Shown: piece by piece, positions 9,236 to 18,052 of the stretch
Layout of the letters: each line of letters starts with the position of its first letter
Numbering within the stretch: the stretch's first letter is position 1
Assembly (NCBI GenBank): GCA_034506315.1
Contig: JAPDPT010000002.1
Span: 62,001-126,000 of the forward strand
Length of the DNA: 64,000 nucleotides
Direction: 5' to 3'
Source of the DNA: a candidate division KSB1 bacterium
GTDB taxonomy: Bacteria; Zhuqueibacterota; Zhuqueibacteria; Oleimicrobiales; Geothermoviventaceae
Translations under genes and position numbers: made by a program
Notes under the pieces: model-generated
Databases searched by the model: none
Seen by the model: only the letters and a program-made list of their open reading frames with translations
What the model was told of the DNA's origin: nothing

Positions 9236-9264
9236 ATGATACGAATTCCGGCACTAATAGTCAA
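9236..9264 (-). promoter_or_regulatory. Promoter of the yicC operon
   Basis: Reads TTGACT (9264-9259), 17 bp, TATCAT (9241-9236) on the minus strand, 5/6 matches to each housekeeping hexamer. Predicted start of transcription is near 9229, leaving a 65-nt leader before yicC. It would drive yicC, gmk, rpoZ, coaBC, udg, dnaB, rel and possibly further. Confidence 0.6.
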
Positions 9265-9331
9265 ACGGATTTTCCCCTCCCTTTGTGTCGCGGCTCCGGA
9301 CGGGCCTCGCCAAGGTGCAGGGAAGTCTCTG

Positions 9332-10360
9332 TCACTCTCGCCGCGCGAGGCGAGCTTCCTCCAAGCAAAAGCGGAGAGAAACCCGGTGGGTGGCACCGAG
9401 GTAGCCGTGGCTCAGGAAGGCGTAATCCACATCCAGACGGGGAAGATGGATGCCCAGGCCAAGGGTCAGGTGGCCGACATCCGAACCTACGCGCACGGCG
9501 AACAGGTTCCGGGCCTCGACTTCGGCGCCCAGGTGTGTGTCGAAGCTCATCGGACCGAGATGGGCCTGGGCCGCGTACTTCCGTCCCTCAAAACGCACAT
9601 CCACGTCGGCCGTTGGAAGAAAGCGCAGATCGCCGAAGCGCAGACGCCAGTCCTTCGCTATCCCCATCTTCAGCGTGGGCACGATGAGTTCCCGTCGACC
9701 GGTGTCCCAGCTGAGGAGGGTGGTCGTGACGTCCTGCACAATCGCGCCGAGAACCACGTCCCCAACGGTTTTCCCCCGCAGCCCCACGTCAAAGCCCAGA
9801 CCCCACGCCGAGTGATCTCCCAGCGCCTTGTAGACGAACTTTGTGCTGGCTCCCCACGCCCACTCCCCCAGAACCTTGGCGAACGAAAGGTACGTGGCCC
9901 ATTCGGCGTCGCTGATCGTGCGCGCGATGTAGGGGACGTTTCGCCGAAGCTGCCCATTGTCGTCGACGTACACCTCCCCCAGCTTCAGATCGGCGTTCGG
10001 CAAGGCGGTAACAGGGATATCGTCGACCCCCACGCGGGTGATCGTCAGGCCCAGGCTATGGCGAGGACCGTAAGGCAAAGCCACGCCGGCGTAGTCGAAG
10101 TTCACCACCCCGGCAAATTGTTCGCCGTGCATGTAAGAGAGCTCCGGATAGTTCAGCGCGGCCAATCCTGCAGGGTTCCAGTATCCGCCCCACACGTCCG
10201 CCGCGACGGCCACGTAAGCCCCTCCCATACCCAGGGGGCGCGCTCCGACCCCCGTGGCCATGAATTCGCCGGCGTACTTGCCAATTTGGATTGCGGCCCC
10301 AAGGATGGCGGGCCAAGCCGTCAGGGACAGGAAGAGAGACCCAGCCAGAGGCCGTCTCAT
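9332..10360 (-). CDS. PorV/PorQ family outer-membrane beta-barrel protein
   Basis: Signal peptide of about 22 residues (basic MRR start, hydrophobic core, ILGAA), then the hallmark GEFMATGVGARPLGMGGAYVAVAADVWGGYWNPAGLA, which marks the UPF0164/PorV/PorQ group in the FadL-like barrel superfamily. The rest alternates short polar and hydrophobic strands ending in SLRFCLEEARLARRE, not a canonical aromatic end. Such proteins are outer-membrane components in FCB bacteria; PorV proper serves type IX secretion, but no other type IX gene is in the window, so function is open. Its ATG overlaps the mutS stop by 4 bp, an unusual partner. Confidence 0.8.
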   Translation of the reverse strand: MRRPLAGSLFLSLTAWPAILGAAIQIGKYAGEFMATGVGARPLGMGGAYVAVAADVWGGYWNPAGLAALNYPELSYMHGEQFAGVVNFDYAGVALPYGPRHSLGLTITRVGVDDIPVTALPNADLKLGEVYVDDNGQLRRNVPYIARTISDAEWATYLSFAKVLGEWAWGASTKFVYKALGDHSAWGLGFDVGLRGKTVGDVVLGAIVQDVTTTLLSWDTGRRELIVPTLKMGIAKDWRLRFGDLRFLPTADVDVRFEGRKYAAQAHLGPMSFDTHLGAEVEARNLFAVRVGSDVGHLTLGLGIHLPRLDVDYAFLSHGYLGATHRVSLRFCLEEARLARRE

Positions 10361-13050
10361 TCGGTGCCCCCCTTGCCGTCGATCATCTCCCGGAGCTCTG
10401 CCAGTTTCAGAAGCGCCTGGAGAGGCGTGAGGTTGTTCACGTCGATCTTGCTGAGCTCCTCGCGCAGGCGGCGAGCCTCGGTTTCGAAGAGGTCCGCCTG
10501 GACCGGCCGCAGCGCCTTCACGCGGTCCCGCCGGTGTCTGCCGTGGAGCGCAAGCTTCGGGACTGCTCCCGGGCCCAGCTCCTCGGCTTCCAGATTCTGG
10601 AGCACCTCCTTGGCGCGTTCGATGATGGCCGTGGGGAGTCCAGCCAACCGGGCGACCTGGATCCCGTAGCTGCGGTCACTGGCTCCCTCCACAATCTTGC
10701 GCAGGAAGACGATGTGGTCGCCCCACTCCTTTACCAGCACATTGTAGTTCTTGACGCGCGGCAGCACCCGCGCGAGTTCCGTAAGCTCGTGGTAGTGGGT
10801 GGCGAAGAGCGTCTTGGCCGCTACACTCTCTGTGTTGTGTAGGTACTCGACCACGGCCCAGGCGATCGAAAGGCCATCGAACGTGCTGGTGCCGCGGCCG
10901 ATCTCGTCCAGGATGATCAGGCTGCGGGGGGTCGCGTTGTTCAGGATGTTGGCCGTCTCGTTCATTTCCGCAAGGAAGGTGCTTTCCCCTCCCGCCAGAT
11001 TGTCGGAGGCGCCCACGCGGGTGAAGATCTTGTCCACCACCCCGATGCGCGCCCGCCGCGCCGGCACGAAGCTTCCCGCCTGTGCCATAAGGACGATGAG
11101 AGCGACCTGACGCAGGTAAGTGGACTTTCCGGCCATGTTGGGACCGGTGATGATCAGGATCTGCTGCTCCCGGTTGTTCAGGCGGGTATCGTTCGGCACG
11201 AACTGCTCGCCCGGTGGCAGGAGCCGCTCCACCACCGGATGGCGCCCCTCTTCGATGAGGATCTCCTCGCCCTCGTCCACCTCGGGGCGTGTGTAATCGT
11301 ACTCGTGCGCCACCTGCGCAAAGGAGGCCAGGCAGTCCAGACGTGCCAGAAGGCGGCCGTTTTCCAGGATCCGCGCCGCCTGCGAGGCGGCCAGCCGGCG
11401 CAAGCGGTCGAACAACTCGTATTCCAGAGCGGCGATCCTCTCCTCGGCCCCGAGGATCTTCTCCTCGTACTCCTTCAGCTCTGGGGTCACAAACCGCTCG
11501 GCGTTGACCAGGGTCTGCTTGCGGATGTAATCCGGCGGCACCTTGGACAAGTTCGGCTTGGTGACCTCGATGTAGTAGCCGAAGACCTTGTTGTAGCCGA
11601 CGCGGAGGGAAGGGATCCCTGTCCGCTCCCGTTCCGTCGTCTGCAGGCGGGCGATCCAGTCTTTCCCGGAGCGCAGGATGCGACGGAGCTCATCGAGTTC
11701 GGCGTTGTAACCCTCGCGGATCAACCCGCCCTCCGTCACCAGGAGGGGAGGGTCGTCCACCAGTGCATCCTCGATCTCGTCCACGAGCGAGGTCAGCGGT
11801 TCCAATCCCTCGCGGATGGCCGCGATCTCAGCTGCCTCCATCTCAGCGAGGAGCTTACGCAGGCGCGGGATCAGCTTCAGGGTCCCGGCCAGAGCCTTCA
11901 GGTCACGGGCGTTGCAGCGGCCGGTGGTGATCTTGCTGGTCAGACGTTCCAGGTCGCCCGCCCGGCCGAGGACGGCACGGACTTCCTCCCGAACCCCTCC
12001 CTTCTGGACCAGCTCTTCCACCGCGTCGAGCCGGCGACGGATCTGGTCCACATCCCGAAGAGGCCGTAGGATCCAGTTGACGAGAAGCCGGCCTCCCATG
12101 GGCGTGCGCGTTCGATCCAGTACCGAAAGCAGGGTGGCCCTTCGCGTACCGAAGGCCATGGACTGAATCAGCTCCAAGTTGCGCACAGTGGTGGCGTCCA
12201 GACCGAGAAACTGCTTCGGCGAGTAGCGGGACAGGGCCGTGATGTGTTCAAGGCCGGACTTCTGGTTCTCCTGGAGGTACTGCAGGACCACTCCGGCCGC
12301 GCAGATACCGGCGTCGAGGTCCTCGCAGCCAAACCCCTTCAGGCTGGCCGTGCGGAAATGCTGGGTGAGGGTCTCGTAAGCGAAGGTCCGGACGAACATC
12401 CACTCGTCGCGCGTTGTGAAGGTGCACTGTGCGCGCGATCCCAGCCGCTGCTTGACCAGCTCCGCCTGGGCATCCGAAACCAGCACTTCCGAGGGAGAGA
12501 GGTTCAGGAGATGGTCGGCAAACTCATCGACACCGAACTCTCCGACCACGAACTCCCCCGTGGAAAGATCGCACCACGCCATCCCCACCGCCCCACCCTT
12601 CAGGTAGACGCTGGCCAGGTAGTTGTTCTTTTTGGTCTCCAGATAGTCATCGACCAGCGCGGTGCCGGGGGTGATGATCTCTACAACGTCGCGCTTGACG
12701 AGCTTCTTGGCCTTCTTCGGATCCTCTACCTGCTCGCAGATGACCACCTTGTGGCCCGCCCGGATGAGCTTCGTGAGGTAAGTGTCGAGGGCGTGGTGCG
12801 GAAAGCCGGCCAGGGGGACTTCTGCTGCCTTGCCATGGGCGCGCGACGTGAGGGTGAGGCCCAGCACCTGGGCCGCCACCTTCGCATCGTCGTAGAACAT
12901 CTCGTAGAAATCGCCCATGCGAAAGAGCAGGATCGCGTCCTGGTGCTGAGCCTTGAAGCTCATATACTGCTCGAGCATGGGCGTGGTGGACACAGGCCCA
13001 AGCCCATCCCCCGTCGTCCTGACCGTCCTTTTTCCCGTTGTCGCTTCCAT
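10357..13050 (-). CDS. mutS: DNA mismatch repair protein MutS
   Basis: Recognises mismatches. The mismatch-binding N-terminus shows TPMLEQYMSFKAQHQDAILLFRMGDFYEMFYDDAK (the FYE wedge at about residues 46-48), followed by connector, lever and clamp regions and the ABC ATPase: Walker A TGPNMAGKSTYLRQ at about 640, ABC signature region STFLAEMNETANIL, Walker B LIILDEIGRGTSTFDG and ATHYHEL. At 897 aa it is a full MutS1 with the C-terminal dimerisation tail. It lies 44 bp after nadK and overlaps the PorV-like gene. Confidence 0.97.
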   Translation of the reverse strand: MEATTGKRTVRTTGDGLGPVSTTPMLEQYMSFKAQHQDAILLFRMGDFYEMFYDDAKVAAQVLGLTLTSRAHGKAAEVPLAGFPHHALDTYLTKLIRAGHKVVICEQVEDPKKAKKLVKRDVVEIITPGTALVDDYLETKKNNYLASVYLKGGAVGMAWCDLSTGEFVVGEFGVDEFADHLLNLSPSEVLVSDAQAELVKQRLGSRAQCTFTTRDEWMFVRTFAYETLTQHFRTASLKGFGCEDLDAGICAAGVVLQYLQENQKSGLEHITALSRYSPKQFLGLDATTVRNLELIQSMAFGTRRATLLSVLDRTRTPMGGRLLVNWILRPLRDVDQIRRRLDAVEELVQKGGVREEVRAVLGRAGDLERLTSKITTGRCNARDLKALAGTLKLIPRLRKLLAEMEAAEIAAIREGLEPLTSLVDEIEDALVDDPPLLVTEGGLIREGYNAELDELRRILRSGKDWIARLQTTERERTGIPSLRVGYNKVFGYYIEVTKPNLSKVPPDYIRKQTLVNAERFVTPELKEYEEKILGAEERIAALEYELFDRLRRLAASQAARILENGRLLARLDCLASFAQVAHEYDYTRPEVDEGEEILIEEGRHPVVERLLPPGEQFVPNDTRLNNREQQILIITGPNMAGKSTYLRQVALIVLMAQAGSFVPARRARIGVVDKIFTRVGASDNLAGGESTFLAEMNETANILNNATPRSLIILDEIGRGTSTFDGLSIAWAVVEYLHNTESVAAKTLFATHYHELTELARVLPRVKNYNVLVKEWGDHIVFLRKIVEGASDRSYGIQVARLAGLPTAIIERAKEVLQNLEAEELGPGAVPKLALHGRHRRDRVKALRPVQADLFETEARRLREELSKIDVNNLTPLQALLKLAELREMIDGKGGTE

Positions 13051-13094
13051 GGTTGGCCTACCTGGTCGTGTCCCAGCGCCTGCCCGGATAGCCC

Positions 13095-13964
13095 CTACGT
13101 GCGCCTCAAGTCATGGCCCCAGTAGAGCTTCTGCCGAAGCAATTCGTAGAAGCTCTTGCGGCGGACCCAAACCCACTTCACGGAGTAATTGGCCTTGCGC
13201 ACAATGACCCATTGACCCGGCCGCAGGCGGTAGGCCAGCTGACCGTCGGCACTGAGCGACAGGCACTCGCCCTGCGTGTACCCAACCGTGCGAACCACAC
13301 TGCTGTCGGGCAGCACCACGGTGCGGGCCGATAGGGTGTGGGAGCACAAGGGGGTGATCACGATGGCCTTCATCGTCGGCACCACGATCGGCCCACCTGC
13401 GGAGAGAGAGTATGCAGTCGAGCCCGTCGGCGTCGCAACGATGATCCCGTCGGCCACGTAGGTGTTCAGGTAGGTGCCGTCGACGTAGGCTTCAATCTGA
13501 ACCACACGCGGGCTTGCGCCCCGGTCGATTACCACATCGTTCAGGCAGAAGAAGGTGGAAGTAGTATCCCCCTCCACATCCACTCGAATGACCATCCTTT
13601 CCAGAATCTCGTACTCTCCCCGGAGAACGTCCTCAAGGCTTGGGTAGAGCTCGCCGAGTGTCACACCCGCCAGGAATCCCAGCCCGCCGAGGTTCACGCC
13701 GAGGATGGGGACCTCGCGCGGCCCAACTTCACGGGCGGCGCTCAGGATCGTTCCGTCCCCCCCAAAGGCGAACACCATGTCCACGGCCGCCACCAGCTCG
13801 GCGCGGGGCACCACCTCGCAGCAACCCAGATCACAGCGCACGATCTGGGCGACGTCTGTCTCAACGAGCACGCGCTGGCCGCGTTCCGCCAACCATCGCA
13901 CCACCCCGGGGATGACCTCGTTGACCAGGGCTTTTCGAACGTTTGCGAGGATTCCGATTGTCAT
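13095..13964 (-). CDS. nadK: NAD kinase
   Basis: Phosphorylates NAD to NADP. Signature GGDGTILSAAREV near 69-81, GVNLGGLGFLA, and the second conserved block ATPTGSTAYSLSAGGPIV near 180. Length 289 aa is normal. The start overlaps the dxs stop by 4 bp. Pairing with dxs and mutS is a housekeeping arrangement with no special functional message. Confidence 0.95.
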   Translation of the reverse strand: MTIGILANVRKALVNEVIPGVVRWLAERGQRVLVETDVAQIVRCDLGCCEVVPRAELVAAVDMVFAFGGDGTILSAAREVGPREVPILGVNLGGLGFLAGVTLGELYPSLEDVLRGEYEILERMVIRVDVEGDTTSTFFCLNDVVIDRGASPRVVQIEAYVDGTYLNTYVADGIIVATPTGSTAYSLSAGGPIVVPTMKAIVITPLCSHTLSARTVVLPDSSVVRTVGYTQGECLSLSADGQLAYRLRPGQWVIVRKANYSVKWVWVRRKSFYELLRQKLYWGHDLRRT

Positions 13965-15928
13965 TTGCCGCGATGTGCTGGGATGTGCTCGGTCCGTTCC
14001 TTTTCCCCCAGCCCCAGGAATCTCCGCCAGTCGAAGCGCGGGCCCTTCTCAATCGAATCCAGCTCCCTGGCGACGGCCGCGGCGATCCCCTCTGCGTCAA
14101 GGCCGAGGAGGTGGAGAAGGAGATTTCGTTCGCCGTGCTCGATGAATTCGTCCGGCACGCCAAGGCGCAGGAGCCGGACATCCCGGTACCCTTGGTCAGC
14201 CAAGAACTCCGCCACCGCGCTTCCGAATCCCCCGGCAAGGGCGTTCTCTTCCACCGTGACCAGCAGCGCGAAGTTCTCGGCAAGGTCTCGCAGGAGCTCG
14301 GTATCGAGTGGCTTTACAAAGCGGGCATTCACGACCTTCGCACTCACGCCCTGCTCCTGGAGGTGCTCGGCCGCCTCCAGACTGGGATAGACCATGGAGC
14401 CGATGGCCAGGATCGCCACATCGTGCCCCTCACGCAGGATTTCTGCCTTACCTATAGGCAGAATCTCCGGCTTCGGCTTGCGCGGCACACCCACCGCGCT
14501 CCCACGCGGATAGCGGATGGCCGTCGGCCCGGTTTCGTGGGCCAAGGCGGTCCAGAACATGTCCCGCAGCTCGCTCTCGTCCTTCGGCGCCATCACCACC
14601 AGGTTTGGGATGTGCCGCAGATAGCTGAGATCGAACACCCCGTTGTGCGTAGGACCGTCGTCTCCGACGATCCCGCCACGGTCAATGGCGAAGATCACCG
14701 GTAGCCTCTGCAAGGCCACATCGTGAACGATCATATCGTAAGCCCGCTGCAGGAAGGTGGAATAGATGGCCACGATGGGCCGCAGGCCGCTGATCGCCAG
14801 CCCGGCCGCAAAGGTCACGGCGTGGCCTTCGGCGATCCCCACGTCGTAGAAGCGATCGGGGAAGGCCTCGGCCAGCTTGATCAGGCCGGTACCCAGGGAC
14901 ATCGCCGCCGTAATGCCCACCACTCGCGGATCGCGCGAGGCCAGTTCCACAACCACATCCCCCACCAGCTCCGAGTAGGTTGGGACGAGGCTCTGCTTCT
15001 TGCTCTTCCCCGTCTCGATATCGAAGGGGCCTAAGCCGTGGAAGCGCGGTGCATCCTCCTCCGCGTACTTGTAGCCCTTCCCCTTCTTGGTCAACACGTG
15101 CACCAGAATCGGCCCCTTAAACTTCCGCACTTCGGTGAGAACTCGGATGAGACGGGAGAGGTTGTGCCCGTCCACAGGCCCGATGTAGCGGAAGCCGAGC
15201 TTCTCGAAGAGCAGACCGGGGACGATGATCGACTTCAATCCCTGGTCGATGCGCGCCACGATCGAACGTACGCGGCGCCCGATGTGGGACATCTTCCCGG
15301 TGAGTTCCCAGATGTCGTTCTTGAGCCGGTTGTACATCGGCGCGGTGATGACGTCCGTCAGGTAGCGCGAGAGGGCGCCGACATTGCGGGAGATGGACAT
15401 CTCATTATCGTTCAGGATGACCACCAGGTCTTTACCGAGGGCTCCGGCGTTGTTCAGCCCCTCGAAGGAAAGACCGCAGGAAAGGGCGCCATCTCCCACC
15501 ACCACGACCACCTTGTAGTCTTCCTGACGGAGATCGCGCGCGCAGGCCATCCCCAGCCCCGCCGAGATGGCCGTGCCGGCGTGTCCCACGCCGAAGGTGT
15601 CGTATTCGCTCTCCTCCGGTTTGACGAAGCCGCTGAGGCCCTTGTACTGTCGGAGCGTGTGAAACCGGTCCCTGCGGCCGGTGATGATCTTGTGGCCGTA
15701 AGCCTGATGCCCCACGTCCCAGATGATCTTGTCCCTCGGCGTATCGAATACGTAGTGGAGGGCGAGGGTCAGCTCTACAGCCCCTAGGCTGGGAGCCAGA
15801 TGGCCGCCCGTCTGACTGACGTTCTGGATCATGAACTGCCGCAGCTCGCGGGCCACCTGAGCCAGGCTCGGAATGTCCAGCTTCCGCAGATCCGCGGGGC
15901 TGTTGATTTGCTCCAGCAGGGTCCCCAT
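13961..15928 (-). CDS. dxs: 1-deoxy-D-xylulose-5-phosphate synthase
   Basis: First enzyme of the MEP isoprenoid pathway; thiamine diphosphate and Mg dependent. Motifs: GGHLAPSLGAVELTLALH, WDVGHQAYGHKIITGR, the ThDP GDGALSCGLSFEGLNNAG to NDNEMSIS block, GPVDGHN, and in the transketolase-like half RGGIVGDDGPTHNGVFDLSYLR. Most Dxs proteins have GDGAMTGG where this one has GDGALSCG, a mild change. I start at ATG 15928 (655 aa), which has a GAGGTGAGA ribosome site; a GTG two codons upstream is less likely. It follows xseB with a 14-bp gap, an order (xseB-dxs) found widely. Confidence 0.96.
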   Translation of the reverse strand: MGTLLEQINSPADLRKLDIPSLAQVARELRQFMIQNVSQTGGHLAPSLGAVELTLALHYVFDTPRDKIIWDVGHQAYGHKIITGRRDRFHTLRQYKGLSGFVKPEESEYDTFGVGHAGTAISAGLGMACARDLRQEDYKVVVVVGDGALSCGLSFEGLNNAGALGKDLVVILNDNEMSISRNVGALSRYLTDVITAPMYNRLKNDIWELTGKMSHIGRRVRSIVARIDQGLKSIIVPGLLFEKLGFRYIGPVDGHNLSRLIRVLTEVRKFKGPILVHVLTKKGKGYKYAEEDAPRFHGLGPFDIETGKSKKQSLVPTYSELVGDVVVELASRDPRVVGITAAMSLGTGLIKLAEAFPDRFYDVGIAEGHAVTFAAGLAISGLRPIVAIYSTFLQRAYDMIVHDVALQRLPVIFAIDRGGIVGDDGPTHNGVFDLSYLRHIPNLVVMAPKDESELRDMFWTALAHETGPTAIRYPRGSAVGVPRKPKPEILPIGKAEILREGHDVAILAIGSMVYPSLEAAEHLQEQGVSAKVVNARFVKPLDTELLRDLAENFALLVTVEENALAGGFGSAVAEFLADQGYRDVRLLRLGVPDEFIEHGERNLLLHLLGLDAEGIAAAVARELDSIEKGPRFDWRRFLGLGEKERTEHIPAHRGK

Positions 15929-15942
15929 TCTCACCTCGAGTC

Positions 15943-16173
15943 CTACTCCATATCTTCCAGCGCGAATCCGCCTTCGCGCCGGACCAGCCGCTTGAGCCTC
16001 TGTTCGGCCTCTTCCAGGCGCGACGCACAGTACCGGCTCAATTCCATCCCTTCCTCGAACAGACGCAGCGACTCCTCCAGCGGCAGGTCCCCGGCCTCAA
16101 GAGCAGCCGCGATCTCCTCCAGCCTCTGCATGGCGGATTCAAAAGACCTCGGTTCGCTCTTCTTCCCCGCCAC
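15943..16173 (-). CDS. xseB: Exodeoxyribonuclease VII small subunit
   Basis: Small subunit of the single-strand exonuclease ExoVII. The 76 aa from GTG 16173 contain SFESAMQRLEEIAAALEAGDLPLEESLRLFEEGMEL, the family signature, with a predicted helical hairpin. An AGGAGG site sits 8 bases before this GTG. The frame is open for 35 more codons up to a GTG (16278) that overlaps the xseA stop as GTGA; that longer form is possible by coupling, but the extra residues are not family-like. Confidence 0.9.
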   Translation of the reverse strand: MAGKKSEPRSFESAMQRLEEIAAALEAGDLPLEESLRLFEEGMELSRYCASRLEEAEQRLKRLVRREGGFALEDME

Positions 16174-16274
16174 CGATCTTCCTCCTAAACTTGTAGGTAT
16201 TGCCAGAACTGTGCCACAATGTTTCCGGTCCCACCCCTGAGGGGAGCCCACACGGGCCTTACTGAGGGCACGCG

Positions 16275-17585
16275 TCACGGCCCCTCGCCCTCATCGCTGC
16301 CGTGCCCAGGCGGAATTGTATCCGGGCGAGGCACTTCCAGCGTCTGCCAGGTCTCGTGCGGCGCCTTTTCTATGACCGCGGCCTCGAGCCGCCCCCGCCA
16401 CAGTTGCACGAGGATGCGGCTGTTGCGCAGTTCCGTCGCCGCGCGCAGGAGCTTGCCGGTGGCCGCGTCGATGGTGATGCTGTAGCCGCGGCGGAGGGTT
16501 GCCTCCGGGCTCAGGGTTTCGAGCCGCTGGCGCAAACCCTCCAGCTTGTGGCGATGCACCTCGAAGCGGTGGGCCAAAGCCGTCTCAAGTCGACGCGTCA
16601 AATCATCCAGGCGCTGTCGGTGCTGGGAGACTAGCCCCTCGGGTCGGCGAAAGCCGTAACTGTTCTGGATGCCACGCAGCCGGTCCCAGTGATTGGCAAT
16701 GCGTCGCTCCAGGAGACGATAGCTCTTGCTCATCAGCTGCCGGATGTGCCGAAGGACCTCCTCCCGGTCGCGCACCACCTTCTCAGCTGCTGCCGAGGGG
16801 GTTGCCGCCCGGTAGTCTGCCACGAAGTCGGCAATGGAGAAGTCGATCTCGTGGCCCACCGCTGAGATCACTGGGATGCGGGAACGAAAGATCGCCCGCG
16901 CCACAACCTCCTCGTTGAACGCCCAGAGATCTTCCAGCGAACCTCCGCCGCGTCCAACGATGAGCACATCCACCTGACCGTATTCGTTGAAGGCGTCGAT
17001 GGCTGCGGCGATCTCTTGTGCTGCGCCCTCACCCTGCACACGCACGGGGCACAGGATCAGCTCCACGGAGGGAAAACGTCGCCAGATGATGCTCACCAGG
17101 TCCCGGATGGCCGCCCCGGTCTCCGAAGTGACAATGCCGATGCGCTCCGGATAGGGAGGCAGGGGCTTCTTGTGCCGCTCGTCGAAGAGACCTTCCTCCT
17201 TGAGCCTGCGTTTCAGCTCTTCGAAAGCGAGTTGCAGCTCCCCCACTCCTACGGGGACGAGCTCCTCGACGTTGATCTGGTACTCGCCGCGGGGCTCGTA
17301 GACCTCAACTCTCCCCCGTACGTAGACCATCATCCCGTCGGTGGGAAGGAAGCGGAGAGCGAGGTTCCGGCTCCGCCACATCACGCAGCGGATCTGGGCG
17401 CGCTCATCCTTCAGGCTAAAGTACATGTGCCCGGAGGGCTGGTGATGCTTGAAATTGGAGATCTCCCCCTTGACCCATACTTCGGGGATGGTGGTTTCGA
17501 GGAGGATCTTGATCTCGCGCGTCAGCTCCCATACGGTGTACACGTACCGCTGGGTGGCGAGTTCTTCTATGCTCGGCAGTCCCAT
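16275..17585 (-). CDS. xseA: Exodeoxyribonuclease VII large subunit
   Basis: Catalytic subunit of ExoVII. An OB-fold at the N-terminus (VWVKGEISNFKHHQPSGHMYFSLKD, residues 37-61) binds ssDNA; the catalytic part shows IGIVTSETGAAIRDL, DVLIVGRGGGSLEDLWAFNEE and ISAVGHEIDFSIADFVADYRAATPSAAAE, all standard. A long coiled coil precedes the C-terminal RRGYSITIDAATGK. Length 436 aa is usual. It lies between the response regulator (17658) and xseB. Confidence 0.95.
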   Translation of the reverse strand: MGLPSIEELATQRYVYTVWELTREIKILLETTIPEVWVKGEISNFKHHQPSGHMYFSLKDERAQIRCVMWRSRNLALRFLPTDGMMVYVRGRVEVYEPRGEYQINVEELVPVGVGELQLAFEELKRRLKEEGLFDERHKKPLPPYPERIGIVTSETGAAIRDLVSIIWRRFPSVELILCPVRVQGEGAAQEIAAAIDAFNEYGQVDVLIVGRGGGSLEDLWAFNEEVVARAIFRSRIPVISAVGHEIDFSIADFVADYRAATPSAAAEKVVRDREEVLRHIRQLMSKSYRLLERRIANHWDRLRGIQNSYGFRRPEGLVSQHRQRLDDLTRRLETALAHRFEVHRHKLEGLRQRLETLSPEATLRRGYSITIDAATGKLLRAATELRNSRILVQLWRGRLEAAVIEKAPHETWQTLEVPRPDTIPPGHGSDEGEGP

Positions 17586-17657
17586 CCCGTTGGTCCCTAC
17601 TTCTCCGGCCGAATCTCAAGAGAAGGACAGCGACCGCTGATCGGGCCCTGCACTCCG

Positions 17658-18026
17658 CTATGCCCCCCGCTCGCGTTCCGAAACTGCCTCTCGAATGTGC
17701 CGCCGGAGTTCCGTGAGGTCGCTCGACTTGAGAACGTAGGCCCGCGCAGCCCAGGACTTGAAGTCATCCTGCCATCCCCCGTAGGCCGTGTTGATGATGA
17801 TGGGCAGGTCCTTGTCGTAGGTCGCGATCTCCATGATCGCATCCAGGCCGGTCATGACGGGCATCTTCAGGTCCATGACTACTACGTCGTAATGCCCTGA
17901 CTTCACCTTCTCGACCGCCTCGCGACCGTCTTTGGCCGTGTCCACCTCATAGCCGTCTCGGCGCAGCTCCATCTCGTAGAGAAGCCGCTGGTGGGCGTCG
18001 TCTTCGACCACAAGGATCCGTGCCAT
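17658..18026 (-). CDS. Stand-alone response regulator receiver (CheY-like)
   Basis: Single REC domain of 122 aa with the acidic pocket VVEDD (residues 6-10), the phosphoacceptor Asp52 in VVVMDLKMP, the switch Thr in INTAYGG and the Lys in VLKSSD. No output domain, so it must act through protein contact or as a phosphorelay step. A GAGGAGG ribosome site lies just upstream. It starts 26 bp after the hybrid kinase stop, so the two form a likely two-component pair. Confidence 0.9.
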   Translation of the reverse strand: MARILVVEDDAHQRLLYEMELRRDGYEVDTAKDGREAVEKVKSGHYDVVVMDLKMPVMTGLDAIMEIATYDKDLPIIINTAYGGWQDDFKSWAARAYVLKSSDLTELRRHIREAVSERERGA

Positions 18027-18052
18027 GGCTTTCCTCCTCTCGTGCTTCCCCC

